Source: Terrirubrum sp051646285 (GTDB lineage: Bacteria; Pseudomonadota; Alphaproteobacteria; Rhizobiales; Beijerinckiaceae). From it: a stretch of DNA of 64,000 nt. Of this stretch, positions 23,185 through 32,778 are shown one piece after another. The translations under genes and the position numbers were made by a program. Under the pieces are notes generated by a model. The model saw nothing but the letters and a program-made list of their open reading frames with translations, did no database searches and was not told the DNA's origin. The stretch is taken from the NCBI GenBank assembly GCA_051646285.1, contig JBOFCU010000324.1:12924-76923 (forward strand), in the 5' to 3' direction. Within the stretch, counting starts at the first letter, position 1. Each line of letters opens with the position of its first letter.

Positions 23185-24291
23185 ATGGCTATACGTTCCG
23201 AACAGCCCGGTGCGCCGTTGACGGCGATCCGTCTGTGTCTCGTGGCAATGACCGGCCTGGTGGTCGCCAACTGTGCCAATCAGGGCGGCGGCGCGCGCGG
23301 ACCGTATTCAGGTCAGGAGAGCCGTGAGTTTGGCGCGTTTTCCCATTCCAAATATGGCCGGGCGAGCGAACGGGTTGTCGCTGATGGTCAGGACGTTCCC
23401 AAGGGCGGCGGGCGTGATCTCGTTGGCAAGACGTACCGGATCGCCGGCCGCACCTATACGCCCTATGAGAAGAAGCCGGGCCACACCGAAGTGGGCCATT
23501 CCTCCTGGTATGGCGCTGCCTTCCATGGCCGCAAAACGGCGAATGGCGAAATTTATGACCGCTTTGCCCTGAGTGCGGCCCATCGCACCATGCCGTTGCC
23601 GAGCTATGCCCGGGTGACCAATCTGGCCAACAGCCGTTCCATCATCGTGCGGGTGAATGATCGCGGGCCTTATCACGGCAACCGCATTATCGACGTTTCG
23701 CAGAAAACGGCTGATGTGCTCGATTTCCGCTCCGCCGGGACTGGCCGGGTCAAGGTTGAATATATCGGGCGGGCTTCCGTTGCCGGTTCCGATGATCGCA
23801 AACTGCTCGCATCTTTGCGCACGGATGGGTCACCGGCACCGACGCCGGATGGCGTCAGCGCGCCGCGCACCGAGGTCATGGTGGCTTCGGCTCAGCCTGT
23901 GCGCCAGTCTCTGCCGGTGCAGGCCGCCAGCTATGCGCCGGCCAGCCAGCCGACAGTGGCGCAGATCGTACCGGCTGCGGCCCCTGCCACCACCGCGATT
24001 GCCATGGCGCAGCCTGCTGCGCGCGAACCCGCGCCGCAACGGTTTGCCAGCGCCGCCTTGCCAGCGGCTGCACCGCTGCCGCCGGAGCGGCCTTTCGATC
24101 TCATGACCATCCCCAATGCAGGCACACCGGTCATGAATGCCGTGCCGGGGTCTGCCAGCGGGCGCGCTGGCACCACCGTGGCACAGCTTTTCTATGCAGA
24201 GCCTGACCGCGCTGCGGCCCGGTTTGAGAAGTCCGATCCGTGGTCGACCCTGAAGCCGCAGCGCTTCAAGCCCTTGAAGATTGCTCCGTAA
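23185..24291 (+). CDS. rlpA: RlpA-like lipoprotein (septal ring/peptidoglycan)
   Basis: 368 residues. A lipoprotein signal ends in VVANC, so Cys lipidation and outer-membrane location are predicted. The double-psi beta-barrel core is clear: GHSSWYGAAFHGRKTANGE, FALSAAHRTMPLPSYARV and VRVNDRGPYHGNRIIDVS. RlpA proteins with this barrel cut peptidoglycan strands lacking stem peptides, or bind to the septum. After the barrel the chain becomes Ala/Pro-rich and low in complexity, and I see no C-terminal SPOR domain. ATG 23185 has GGGGA upstream; an in-frame ATG at 23131 would place charged residues before the signal. A D,D-carboxypeptidase follows, fitting a cell-wall context. Confidence 0.85.
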   Translation: MAIRSEQPGAPLTAIRLCLVAMTGLVVANCANQGGGARGPYSGQESREFGAFSHSKYGRASERVVADGQDVPKGGGRDLVGKTYRIAGRTYTPYEKKPGHTEVGHSSWYGAAFHGRKTANGEIYDRFALSAAHRTMPLPSYARVTNLANSRSIIVRVNDRGPYHGNRIIDVSQKTADVLDFRSAGTGRVKVEYIGRASVAGSDDRKLLASLRTDGSPAPTPDGVSAPRTEVMVASAQPVRQSLPVQAASYAPASQPTVAQIVPAAAPATTAIAMAQPAAREPAPQRFASAALPAAAPLPPERPFDLMTIPNAGTPVMNAVPGSASGRAGTTVAQLFYAEPDRAAARFEKSDPWSTLKPQRFKPLKIAP

Positions 24292-24410
24292 GCCAGTCTG
24301 GCCGGCATTGTGGGCGCAATTCTGAATTGCGCCATTGATTTTGACAGGCGGCGCGGTCATGGTCGCGCCGCTTTTGCTTGTTTCCGATCATCCGGATTGA
24401 TCACTATTTC

Positions 24411-25604
24411 ATGGGCCAGATACTGACACGCCGCTTTTTTCTGTTGTGGGCTGTTGCCAGCCTGTGCAGCGCTGTGCCCGCAGCCCATGCGCAAAAATTC
24501 GAGACCGCTGCGCCCTATGCCATCGTGATGGACAGCGAGAGCGGCGCTGTGCTGTTCGAGAAGGCGGCTGATGATGCGATGGTGCCCGCCAGCATGGCCA
24601 AGCTGATGACAGCGATCGTGCTGTTTGATGAAATGGCCAAGGGCCGCGTGACGCCGGACAGCGAATTTCTTGTGTCGGAAAATGCGTGGCGCAAGGGCGG
24701 GGCGCCCTCGGGTGGCTCCACCATGTTTGCGGCGCTTAACAGCCGCATCAAAGTCAGCGACTTGATTCCGGGATTGATCGTGCTGTCGGGAAATGATGCA
24801 GCGATTATTATCGCCGAGGGTATCGCGGGCACGGAAGCCAATTTTGCCGGCATGATGACAGCCAAGGCCCGCGAGCTTGGCCTGACGAAATCCGTGTTTC
24901 GCAATGCCACGGGATTTTCCGAACAGGAGCAGGTTTCGACAGCGCGCGAACTGGCCATCATCGCCAATCACATCATCAAAACCTATCCGGCCCACTATCC
25001 GGTTTTCGGTCTGAAGGACTTTACCTGGAACAAGGTCAAGCAATCCAACCGCAATCCCTTGCTGGATATGGGCATTGGTGCCGATGGTTTGAAAACCGGC
25101 AATGTCGGCGATAGCGGTTTTGGCCTTGTCGGGTCGGCGGTGCAAAACAATCAGCGGCTGATTGTCGTTGTGAACGGTCTGAAAACCGCACGCGACCGGG
25201 CCAATGACTCGCGCAAATTGCTCGACTGGGGTTTTCGTGCCTTTGACAATCGCCGCTTGTTTGCCGATGGCGCTGTGGTTGGTGAGGCGCTCGTCTATGG
25301 CGGCGAGACAACCAGCGTCGACCTTGTCGCCAAAGGGCCAGTGACGATGTTCGTGCCGCGTGGGGCGAGCGAGCGCGTCAATGCCCGCATTGTTTACAAG
25401 GGCCCGCTCATTCCGCCGATTGCGCAGGGTGCAGAAGTGGCGCGGCTGCGCGTGCAGCGCGGTGACACGCAGGCGCTGGATATTCCGCTGTATGCGGCCC
25501 ATGATGTGGCTGTAGGGCCCATTTCACGACGCGCTATGGATGCGGCGAAAGAATATGGGCTTGGCGTCGTGCGCAAGGTCATTGGGCCGAAGGCTGGCTT
25601 ATGA
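24411..25604 (+). CDS. dacA: D-alanyl-D-alanine carboxypeptidase (penicillin-binding protein 5/6 family)
   Basis: Trims the terminal D-Ala from peptidoglycan stem peptides in the periplasm. The 397 residues start with a signal peptide (LTRRFFLLWAVASLCSA, cut near AHA-Q). All three penicilloyl-serine motifs are present: SMAK (in PASMAKLMTA), SGN (VLSGNDAAIIIAE) and KTG (DGLKTGNV). A C-terminal beta domain follows, with an amphipathic end that may attach it to the membrane. An in-frame start at 24378 is possible; 24411 fits the signal peptide better. The last four bases overlap tmk, so it begins a run of co-transcribed genes. Confidence 0.93.
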   Translation: MGQILTRRFFLLWAVASLCSAVPAAHAQKFETAAPYAIVMDSESGAVLFEKAADDAMVPASMAKLMTAIVLFDEMAKGRVTPDSEFLVSENAWRKGGAPSGGSTMFAALNSRIKVSDLIPGLIVLSGNDAAIIIAEGIAGTEANFAGMMTAKARELGLTKSVFRNATGFSEQEQVSTARELAIIANHIIKTYPAHYPVFGLKDFTWNKVKQSNRNPLLDMGIGADGLKTGNVGDSGFGLVGSAVQNNQRLIVVVNGLKTARDRANDSRKLLDWGFRAFDNRRLFADGAVVGEALVYGGETTSVDLVAKGPVTMFVPRGASERVNARIVYKGPLIPPIAQGAEVARLRVQRGDTQALDIPLYAAHDVAVGPISRRAMDAAKEYGLGVVRKVIGPKAGL

Positions 25605-26269
25605 GGGCGCAGACTGCACCGCCGCGCGGACGTTTCATTACTTTTGAAGGCGGCGAGGGCAGCGGCAAATCCACCCAGATCATGACGCTGGCCAAACAGC
25701 TTGCGGCGCAGGATATTTCCGCCATCACGACGCGCGAGCCTGGCGGTTCGCCTGACGCAGAAAACATCCGCGCTTTCATTCTGGGTGGCGGCGCCAAGCC
25801 ATTGGGTGCGCTGGCCGAGACATTTCTTTTTTCTGCTGCGCGGCTCGATCACGTGCGCACGCGCATTGCACCGGCGCTGCGCGCGGGCCAATGGGTCTTG
25901 TGTGATCGCTTTGCGGATTCGACGCGGGCGTATCAGGGGGCGGCGGGCCGCGTGGACATGACAACCGTGCGCGCCATTGAGCATGTTGCGGTCGATGGCT
26001 GCGTGCCCGATCTCACGGTTATTCTGGATGTGCCGGTCGAGATTGGCTTGCAGCGCGCGGCAGGACGCCGCGCCATCGGCGCGGCTGCCGATCGCTTCGA
26101 GGGGGAGGCGCTGGATTTCCATGCGCGCATCCGGCAAGCCTTTATTGATCTGGCGCGTGACGAACCGCAGCGCTGTATTTTGATTGATGGTCATCGGGAC
26201 GCTTCTTTTATTGCCGCTGATGTGTGGCGCGCGGTGGAATTGCGGCTGCTGCAAGGTGCAGGCGCATGA
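25601..26269 (+). CDS. tmk: Thymidylate kinase
   Basis: Phosphorylates dTMP to dTDP for DNA synthesis. The 222 residues include the P-loop FEGGEGSGKST, the substrate motif REPGGSPDAE, and DRFADSTRAYQGA. The start overlaps the dacA stop (ATGA), and the end overlaps the holB start in the same way, so translation is probably coupled. The tmk-holB-metG-tatD order is widely conserved. Confidence 0.97.
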   Translation: MRAQTAPPRGRFITFEGGEGSGKSTQIMTLAKQLAAQDISAITTREPGGSPDAENIRAFILGGGAKPLGALAETFLFSAARLDHVRTRIAPALRAGQWVLCDRFADSTRAYQGAAGRVDMTTVRAIEHVAVDGCVPDLTVILDVPVEIGLQRAAGRRAIGAAADRFEGEALDFHARIRQAFIDLARDEPQRCILIDGHRDASFIAADVWRAVELRLLQGAGA

Positions 26270-27318
26270 GCGACGATGTTCTGGCGGATCAGCTCGAAGA
26301 TTATCCTCATCCGCGCGAGGCGGCCGCCCTGTTTGGCCATGCGCAGGCCGAGCAGCAGTTTCTCGATGCCTACCGCTCTGGCCGGCTGCACCATGCGTGG
26401 ATTATTGCCGGCCCGGAAGGGATCGGCAAAGCCACACTGGCTTACCGCATCGCGAAGTTTCTGTTTGCTTATCCGCGTCCTGAACTGGCGGCCGGCGCCA
26501 CGGATTTATCGGTGCCGGAAAACCATCCGGCCTTTACCCGCGTGGCTGCCCAGGGGCATGCTGACCTGTTTGTCCTGCGCCGCACCTATGGCAAGGATGG
26601 CAAGAAAGTCCGCACCGAAATTGCTGTTGATGATGCCCGCGGCATCATCGACCGGTTCTGGCAGACGTCCGGTGAAGGTGGCTGGCGCGTGTGCATTGTT
26701 GATGCGGCGGATGAGTGGAACCGCAATGTTGCCAATGCGCTTCTGAAAACGCTGGAAGAACCGCCAAAGCGCACAATTTTTCTGGTCGTTGCCCATCATG
26801 CCGGTCGCCTGTTGCCGACGATTCGCTCACGAAGCCGGCTGTTGCCTTTGCAAGCTCTGGGTGATGCCGCAATGCGTCAGGCCATCAACAGCGTCGCGTC
26901 CGGTGCGCAGGCTGATGCGGTGGATGAGGCCATTGCGGGTGCCAATGGCTCCGTGCGCCGGGCCCTGATGCTGCTGGACCGCGACATTGCCGCGATCGGG
27001 ACGATGACGCGGGCTTTGCTCGACAAACTGCCACAGCTGGATACGCCCGGCATCATGTCGCTGGCAGAAGCCGTGGCGGGCCGGGCCAAAGATGACGCTT
27101 TTGCCGAGTTTGAGCATGTGCTGCGCGCGTGGATGAGCCAGGCCGTGGAAGCGCGGGCCGGCCAAGGTGCCGGGGCGGTCACACCGCTGGCTGAGCTGTG
27201 GGACATGCTGGGGCGCGGGCTTGCGACAACGGATGCCTATAATCTTGACCGGAAACCTTTTATTCTCGCGCTCTTTTCCGATATGGCAGAAGCCATGAAG
27301 CGGCTGCGCGCCGCGTGA
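26266..27318 (+). CDS. holB: DNA polymerase III, delta' subunit
   Basis: Part of the clamp loader that places the sliding clamp on DNA. The 350 residues carry an AAA+ fold with Walker A GPEGIGKATLAYR and the sensor region NALLKTLEEPP. The region RSRSRLLPL follows. The cysteine cluster seen in the zinc module of many delta' proteins is not visible, which is usual for alphaproteobacterial forms. ATG 26266 overlaps the tmk stop (ATGA); an in-frame GTG at 26224 would give a long overlap and is rejected. Confidence 0.92.
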   Translation: MSDDVLADQLEDYPHPREAAALFGHAQAEQQFLDAYRSGRLHHAWIIAGPEGIGKATLAYRIAKFLFAYPRPELAAGATDLSVPENHPAFTRVAAQGHADLFVLRRTYGKDGKKVRTEIAVDDARGIIDRFWQTSGEGGWRVCIVDAADEWNRNVANALLKTLEEPPKRTIFLVVAHHAGRLLPTIRSRSRLLPLQALGDAAMRQAINSVASGAQADAVDEAIAGANGSVRRALMLLDRDIAAIGTMTRALLDKLPQLDTPGIMSLAEAVAGRAKDDAFAEFEHVLRAWMSQAVEARAGQGAGAVTPLAELWDMLGRGLATTDAYNLDRKPFILALFSDMAEAMKRLRAA

Positions 27319-27341
27319 CTCGCACGAAGATTGGCCCCGGC

Positions 27342-28901
27342 ATGAGCGGCAAAGAAAAATTCTACATCACCACGGCCATTTCCTACCCGAATGGCCCGCC
27401 CCATATCGGCCACGCCTATGAAGTGATGGCGACAGACGCCATTGCCCGCTTTAAGCGGCTCGATGGCTATGACGTGTATTTTCAGACCGGCACGGATGAG
27501 CATGGTCAGAAGGTGCAGCGTGCGGCGGAAGCCAAGGGTGTCAGCCCCAAAGATTATGTGGATGGACTGGCGGCGCTGTTCCACCAGATGGCCGACGCGC
27601 TGAATATTTCCTACGACCGCTTTATTCGCACGACCGAAGCTGACCATGTCGTTTCAACACAGGAACTGTGGCGGCGCATGGAGGCCAATGGCGATATTTA
27701 TCTCAATAAATATGCCGGCTGGTATTCGGTGCGTGATGAAGCATTTTACGCCGAGAGCGAAACAACCGTGCAGCCGGACGGCGTGCGGCTGGGCGGGCAG
27801 GGCACGCCGGTGGAGTGGGTGGAGGAAGAGAGCTATTTCTTCCGCCTCTCCAAATATCAGGATATTCTGCTGAAGCATTATGCCGATAATCCTGACTTCA
27901 TCGCGCCGCGCGAACGGCTCAATGAAATCACCAGCTTTGTGAAGGGCGGCTTGCAGGATCTGTCGATCAGCCGCACAACATTTACATGGGGCATTCCTGT
28001 TCCCGGCAATGACAAGCACATCATGTATGTGTGGGTTGATGCGCTGAACAATTATGTAACCGGCTGCGGGTTCCCCAACGAGAATGATCCGCGCTGGAAA
28101 TATTGGCCGGCGGATGTGCATATCATCGGGAAGGATATTACCCGCTTTCACAGCGTCTACTGGCCGGCATTTCTGATGTCAGCCGGCTTGCCCGTGCCAG
28201 AGCGCGTGTTCGGCCACGGCTTCGTGCTGAATCGCGGTGAGAAAATGTCCAAGTCGGTCGGTAACGTGATCGATCCGATCGCGCTCGCCTCGCATTTCGG
28301 CGTCGATCAGATGCGCTATTTTTTCATGCGCGAGGTGCCGTTCGGCCAGGATGGTTCCTACAGCCCCGAAGCGATTATCGCGCGCACCAATGCGGATTTG
28401 GCCAATGATCTCGGCAATCTGGCGCAACGCTCGCTCAGCATGATCAACAAGAATTGTGATGGGACATTGCCGGCGCTGGTCAACCTGACGGATGCAGATC
28501 AGGCCATGCTTGCGATGGCCGACGCACTGCCGGAAAAAGGCCGCGCTGCGATGCAGGACTTTGCCATTCACACCCTTCTTGCCGAAGTATGGGCTGTGGT
28601 GTCGGAAGCAAACCGCTATTTTGCGTCACAGGAGCCGTGGGCGCTGAAGAAAACCAATCCGGAACGGATGCATACGGTGCTTGGTGTGACGGCGGAAATT
28701 ATCCGCGCTGTCGCCATCATGGCGCAGCCGGCCATTCCCGTTGCGGCGGCGAAGTTTCTTGATCTCGTGGCAATACCGGAAAGCAAGCGTATGATTGCCG
28801 ATGTGGGGCCGCATGGCCGCATGGCGGCTGGCACTGTCTTGCCTGCGCCAACGCCAGTTTTCCCGCGCTATGTCGATCCTGCGGCAGAAGCGAAATCCTG
28901 A
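27342..28901 (+). CDS. metG: Methionyl-tRNA synthetase
   Basis: Charges tRNA-Met. The 519 residues have the class I signature PPHIGHAYEVMATD near the N-terminus and KMSKS in GEKMSKSVGNVIDP. The connective region around YSVRDEAFYAESET lacks zinc-finger cysteines, so this is the single-domain type without the metal knuckles. No C-terminal EMAP-like domain is present. ATG 27342 (MSGKEKFYITTA) is chosen; a GTG at 27315 overlapping the holB stop would add nine residues and cannot be excluded. Its stop overlaps the tatD start (TGATG). Confidence 0.96.
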   Translation: MSGKEKFYITTAISYPNGPPHIGHAYEVMATDAIARFKRLDGYDVYFQTGTDEHGQKVQRAAEAKGVSPKDYVDGLAALFHQMADALNISYDRFIRTTEADHVVSTQELWRRMEANGDIYLNKYAGWYSVRDEAFYAESETTVQPDGVRLGGQGTPVEWVEEESYFFRLSKYQDILLKHYADNPDFIAPRERLNEITSFVKGGLQDLSISRTTFTWGIPVPGNDKHIMYVWVDALNNYVTGCGFPNENDPRWKYWPADVHIIGKDITRFHSVYWPAFLMSAGLPVPERVFGHGFVLNRGEKMSKSVGNVIDPIALASHFGVDQMRYFFMREVPFGQDGSYSPEAIIARTNADLANDLGNLAQRSLSMINKNCDGTLPALVNLTDADQAMLAMADALPEKGRAAMQDFAIHTLLAEVWAVVSEANRYFASQEPWALKKTNPERMHTVLGVTAEIIRAVAIMAQPAIPVAAAKFLDLVAIPESKRMIADVGPHGRMAAGTVLPAPTPVFPRYVDPAAEAKS

Positions 28902-29710
28902 TGCTGATCGACAGCCATTGCCATCTGGATTTTCCAGACCTTGCGCAGGACCGCGATGCGGTTCTGATGCGGGCGCGTGCCGCCGGGATCGGGATCATGC
29001 TGACGATTTCGACGCATGTGGCGCGCTTTGGTCATTATGCGGCGATTGCCGAAGAGCATGCTGATGTTTTCTGCACCGTCGGCACCCATCCGCACAATGC
29101 CGGCGAGGAGCCGGATATTGCAGTGGGCACGCTTGTTGAATTGTCCCGCCATCCACGCTGTGTCGCAATTGGTGAGGCGGGGCTGGATTTTTTCTATGAC
29201 AAAGCGCCACGGGATATTCAGGAAAAGGTGTTCCGCACGCACATTGCGGCGGCCCGCGACACCCAGTTGCCGCTGATTATTCATGCCCGTGACGCTGATG
29301 ATGTGATGATCGCCATTTTGCGCGAGGAGCATGGGCGTGGCGCTTTTCCGGCGGTGCTGCACTGCTTCTCATCGGGCGAAGCTGTGGCACGTTGCGGTGT
29401 TGAACTGGGATTCCTCGTTTCATTTTCCGGTATCCTGACATTCAAGAATTCGGACGAGATCCGGCGCATTGCGGCTCAAGTGCCACGTGATCAATTGCTG
29501 GTGGAAACTGATGCACCCTATCTTGCGCCGGTGCCGTTTCGCGGCAAGCGCAACGAACCGGCTTTTGTGGCGCACACAGCCAAGGCTCTGGCCGATGTGC
29601 ATGGTGTCAGCGCCGCCGATATGTCTGACATCACAACAGCGAATTTTTTGCGGTATTTTCCAAAGGCTGCGGCACAGATTCAGCAACGCATACCATCGAG
29701 CGCGGCGTGA
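28901..29710 (+). CDS. tatD: TatD-family metal-dependent hydrolase (DNase)
   Basis: 269 residues of the TatD TIM-barrel family. The metal ligands are visible in the opening LIDSHCHLDF (HxH), AIGEAGLDFFYD (Glu), LIIHARDADD (His), HCFSSG and VETDAPYLAPVP (Asp). Family members have 3'-5' exonuclease activity on DNA and are linked to repair. The E. coli paralogue YcfH is also encoded near holB and tmk, so the ycfH-type subfamily fits best. Start and stop overlap metG and the next gene, respectively. Confidence 0.94.
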   Translation: MLIDSHCHLDFPDLAQDRDAVLMRARAAGIGIMLTISTHVARFGHYAAIAEEHADVFCTVGTHPHNAGEEPDIAVGTLVELSRHPRCVAIGEAGLDFFYDKAPRDIQEKVFRTHIAAARDTQLPLIIHARDADDVMIAILREEHGRGAFPAVLHCFSSGEAVARCGVELGFLVSFSGILTFKNSDEIRRIAAQVPRDQLLVETDAPYLAPVPFRGKRNEPAFVAHTAKALADVHGVSAADMSDITTANFLRYFPKAAAQIQQRIPSSAA

Positions 29711-30501
29711 GTACGACACTGACCATTCTGGGTTGCGGATCGTCCGGCGGCGTGCCGCGGGTCGGGCAGGGCTGGGGCGCGTGCGATCCGGCCGAGCCAA
29801 AGAACCGCCGCCGCCGCTGTTCGGTGCTGGTGGAACGTGTGGGCGAGGGCGGCACAACCACCCTGCTCGTCGATACCTCTCCTGACCTGCGCGAGCAGCT
29901 CATTGGTGCCAATGTCACGCGCCTTGATGGCGTGCTGATGACTCATGATCATGCCGACCACACCCACGGCATTGATGATCTGCGCCCGCTGGTGATCATG
30001 CAGCGCAAGCGCATTACCATTCATGCAGATAGCGTGACGACCGAAACGATGATCAGCCGTTTCGGATATTGCTTTGCCGCGCCTGCTGGCAGTGACTATC
30101 CGCCGATCCTTGATTTATCGCTGCTGGAACCGCTTGTGCCGATGTCGGTTGACGGCCCTGGCGGGGCCATTGCCGTGCTGCCCATCCGGCTGCGGCATGG
30201 CAAGACAGATGCGCTCGGCCTGCGCATTGGCAACACCGCGTATACGCCCGACCTCAACGATATCTATCCAGAATCGATTGCAGCGCTGTCTGACCTTGAT
30301 CTGTGGATTGTCGATGCGCTGCGGCCGACGCCGCATCCGACACATTTTTCCTTGCAGGAAGCCTTGCAGTGGATTGACCGGCTCAAACCCAAACGGGCCA
30401 TTCTGACCAATCTGCACACCGATCTGGATTACGGCTTACTGGTGCGGAGTCTGCCACCCCATATCGTGCCGGCTTTTGACGGCATGACAGTCGCGCTATG
30501 A
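29707..30501 (+). CDS. MBL-fold metallo-hydrolase, PhnP-like
   Basis: 264 residues of the metallo-beta-lactamase fold. The metal motif is MTHDHADHTHGIDDLR; the start ILGCGSSGGVPRVGQGWG and the Cys-rich-looking entry (ACDPAEPKNRRRRCS) are typical of PhnP and its relatives. PhnP cleaves cyclic ribose phosphates, but no phosphonate genes are near, so this member more likely acts on another cyclic phosphate or phosphodiester. The start is GTG, overlapping the tatD stop (GTGA). The neighbourhood metG-tatD-MBL is common in alphaproteobacteria. Confidence 0.9.
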   Translation: MSTTLTILGCGSSGGVPRVGQGWGACDPAEPKNRRRRCSVLVERVGEGGTTTLLVDTSPDLREQLIGANVTRLDGVLMTHDHADHTHGIDDLRPLVIMQRKRITIHADSVTTETMISRFGYCFAAPAGSDYPPILDLSLLEPLVPMSVDGPGGAIAVLPIRLRHGKTDALGLRIGNTAYTPDLNDIYPESIAALSDLDLWIVDALRPTPHPTHFSLQEALQWIDRLKPKRAILTNLHTDLDYGLLVRSLPPHIVPAFDGMTVAL

Positions 30502-30644
30502 GCAACAATCTCATCGCCGCGCTGTTTTTGCTGGCGCTGATTGCCGGTGGCGTTTGGCTCGCCAACAGCATTGCGGATGCCAAACGGGCACAGGAATGTA
30601 TCGAGTCCGGGCGGCGCAATTGCCGGCTCATTGAAGCGAAGTGA
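30498..30644 (+). CDS. Small single-helix membrane protein, 48 residues
   Basis: A 48-codon frame whose ATG overlaps the stop of the MBL hydrolase (ATGA), so translation should be coupled. Residues about 5-24 (LIAALFLLALIAGGVWL) form one membrane helix. The rest is short, polar and contains two cysteines (ECIESGRRNC). I do not recognise a family. The overlap, codon use and clean helix favour a real gene. It would be the last gene of the dacA-tmk-holB-metG-tatD run. Confidence 0.6.
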   Translation: MSNNLIAALFLLALIAGGVWLANSIADAKRAQECIESGRRNCRLIEAK

Positions 30645-30709
30645 CACTGGTTTAGGACAATCCAGTAATTGTCTGATTTGTTTGTCTAAAATCGGTGATG
30701 TGAGTTTGA

Positions 30710-30735
30710 CTGCCTGACATAGGCAGCGCCTTTGT
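30710..30735 (+). terminator. Weak hairpin after the 48-residue gene
   Basis: A perfect 6-bp stem CTGCCT/AGGCAG with a 5-base loop (30710-30726) is followed by CGCCTTTGTCC. The T-run is poor, so this is at best a weak terminator of the preceding operon. Confidence 0.25.
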
Positions 30736-30838
30736 CCTTGATGTTGTGGTTCCATAATATGTCTTATGCGACTCGCGGCAAGCTGTGTTTCTCCATGGTC
30801 GGTAACTTGGTAATATAACGGCAGAGAGGTAAAATCAG

Positions 30839-31552
30839 ATGGACATATCGGTCTGTGTGCTGAAGCCGTTCGGAGATGGCATCTGGGTTGCTGACGGGCC
30901 TGTTCTCGTGGCGGCCTTGGGGTTTGCCTATCCGACGCGCATGGCGGCGATCAGGCTGGCAAACGGCGATGTGTTTGTGTGGTCGCCTGTAAAGCTGACC
31001 AGCGAACTTGTTGACGCGATCAAGGCGCTTGGGCCTGTCGCCCATGTGGTTGCACCCAATGCGCTGCACCATGTTTTTCTGACGGAATGGCAAGCCGCCT
31101 ACCCGGCCGCGCGGTTTTATGCCGCGCCGGGGCTACGGCAGAAGCGCCGGGATGTCGCCTTTCATGGCGATCTGACAGGCGCGCCGGAAACAGCATGGGC
31201 GGGGCAGATTGATCAGGTGCTCGTGGCTGGCAACATCATCACAAATGAAGTGGTTTTCTTCCATCACCAAAGCCAAACGGCCATTTTCACTGATCTCTTG
31301 CAGCAGTTTCCGGCGCGGTGGTTTTCAGGCTGGCGCAGTGTTGTCGCGAAGCTCGATTTGATGACCGGTGCCGTGCCCGCCGTGCCGCGCAAATTCCGCG
31401 TTGCCTTCACAGACCGTGCCCTTGCGCGGGCGGCTTGCCAGACAATTCTGTCGTGGCCCTCACAGCATGTTCTGATGGCCCATGGCACGCCGGTCGTTCA
31501 GGGCGGGCAAGAGGCCTTGCGCAAGGCATTCGCATGGCTTGTGCCGGGTTGA
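30839..31552 (+). CDS. DUF4336 domain protein
   Basis: 237 residues. The pattern YPTRMAAIRLANGDVFVWSP, LGPVAHVVAPNALHHVFL, AARFYAAPGLRQKRRDV and VVFFHHQSQTAIFTDLL matches the DUF4336 family, which resembles a metallo-beta-lactamase fold lacking most of the zinc site. The biochemical role is unknown. No signal peptide or membrane helix is seen. AGAGAGGT lies seven bases before the ATG. It stands alone between the small membrane gene and mazG. Confidence 0.8.
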   Translation: MDISVCVLKPFGDGIWVADGPVLVAALGFAYPTRMAAIRLANGDVFVWSPVKLTSELVDAIKALGPVAHVVAPNALHHVFLTEWQAAYPAARFYAAPGLRQKRRDVAFHGDLTGAPETAWAGQIDQVLVAGNIITNEVVFFHHQSQTAIFTDLLQQFPARWFSGWRSVVAKLDLMTGAVPAVPRKFRVAFTDRALARAACQTILSWPSQHVLMAHGTPVVQGGQEALRKAFAWLVPG

Positions 31553-31685
31553 TTTTCTACAATGCGTAACGGCTGCACCTTGACCGGCCGGCCAAGTTCA
31601 AAATGCTGTGCATGACCTCTACCAAATGCCCGCGTGGAGTGCCTGCACCACAGTCAGCGCATCTTGCGTTCGCTACTATGCAACC

Positions 31686-32516
<831 letters not shown>

Positions 32517-32541
32517 CAGCTGCGCGAGAACGCGGTGCCTC

Positions 32542-32778
32542 TCACAAACCCAGTTTGGCGAGTTGCGCTGCGAGCCAGAAATCAACCTGATTGAATGGCA
32601 GAATATATCTGGCAAATCCGACGGCAGCATTCAGCACAACGGTCGTGATTGTGCCTGCCGCAACGCCAGCCAGCAAACCAAGGCTTTTCCGGGCAGGCAA
32701 GCGGGCACACCAGGCGGTAACGAGCAACGCCAGACACGTGGCCATGCCCAAAAGAATGACCTCAGTGATCGTCTGCAT
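32542..32778 (-). CDS. Small two-to-three-helix membrane protein, 78 residues
   Basis: 78 residues with two strong hydrophobic segments, residues about 7-27 (VILLGMATCLALLVTAW) and 33-55 (LGLLAGVAAGTITTVVLNAAV), and a weaker third at the C-terminus. The ATG overlaps the hflX stop (ATGA), so it is probably co-translated with hflX. I do not recognise the family. Position and overlap support a real gene; a link to HflX in membrane or ribosome stress is only a guess. Confidence 0.6.
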   Translation of the reverse strand: MQTITEVILLGMATCLALLVTAWCARLPARKSLGLLAGVAAGTITTVVLNAAVGFARYILPFNQVDFWLAAQLAKLGL

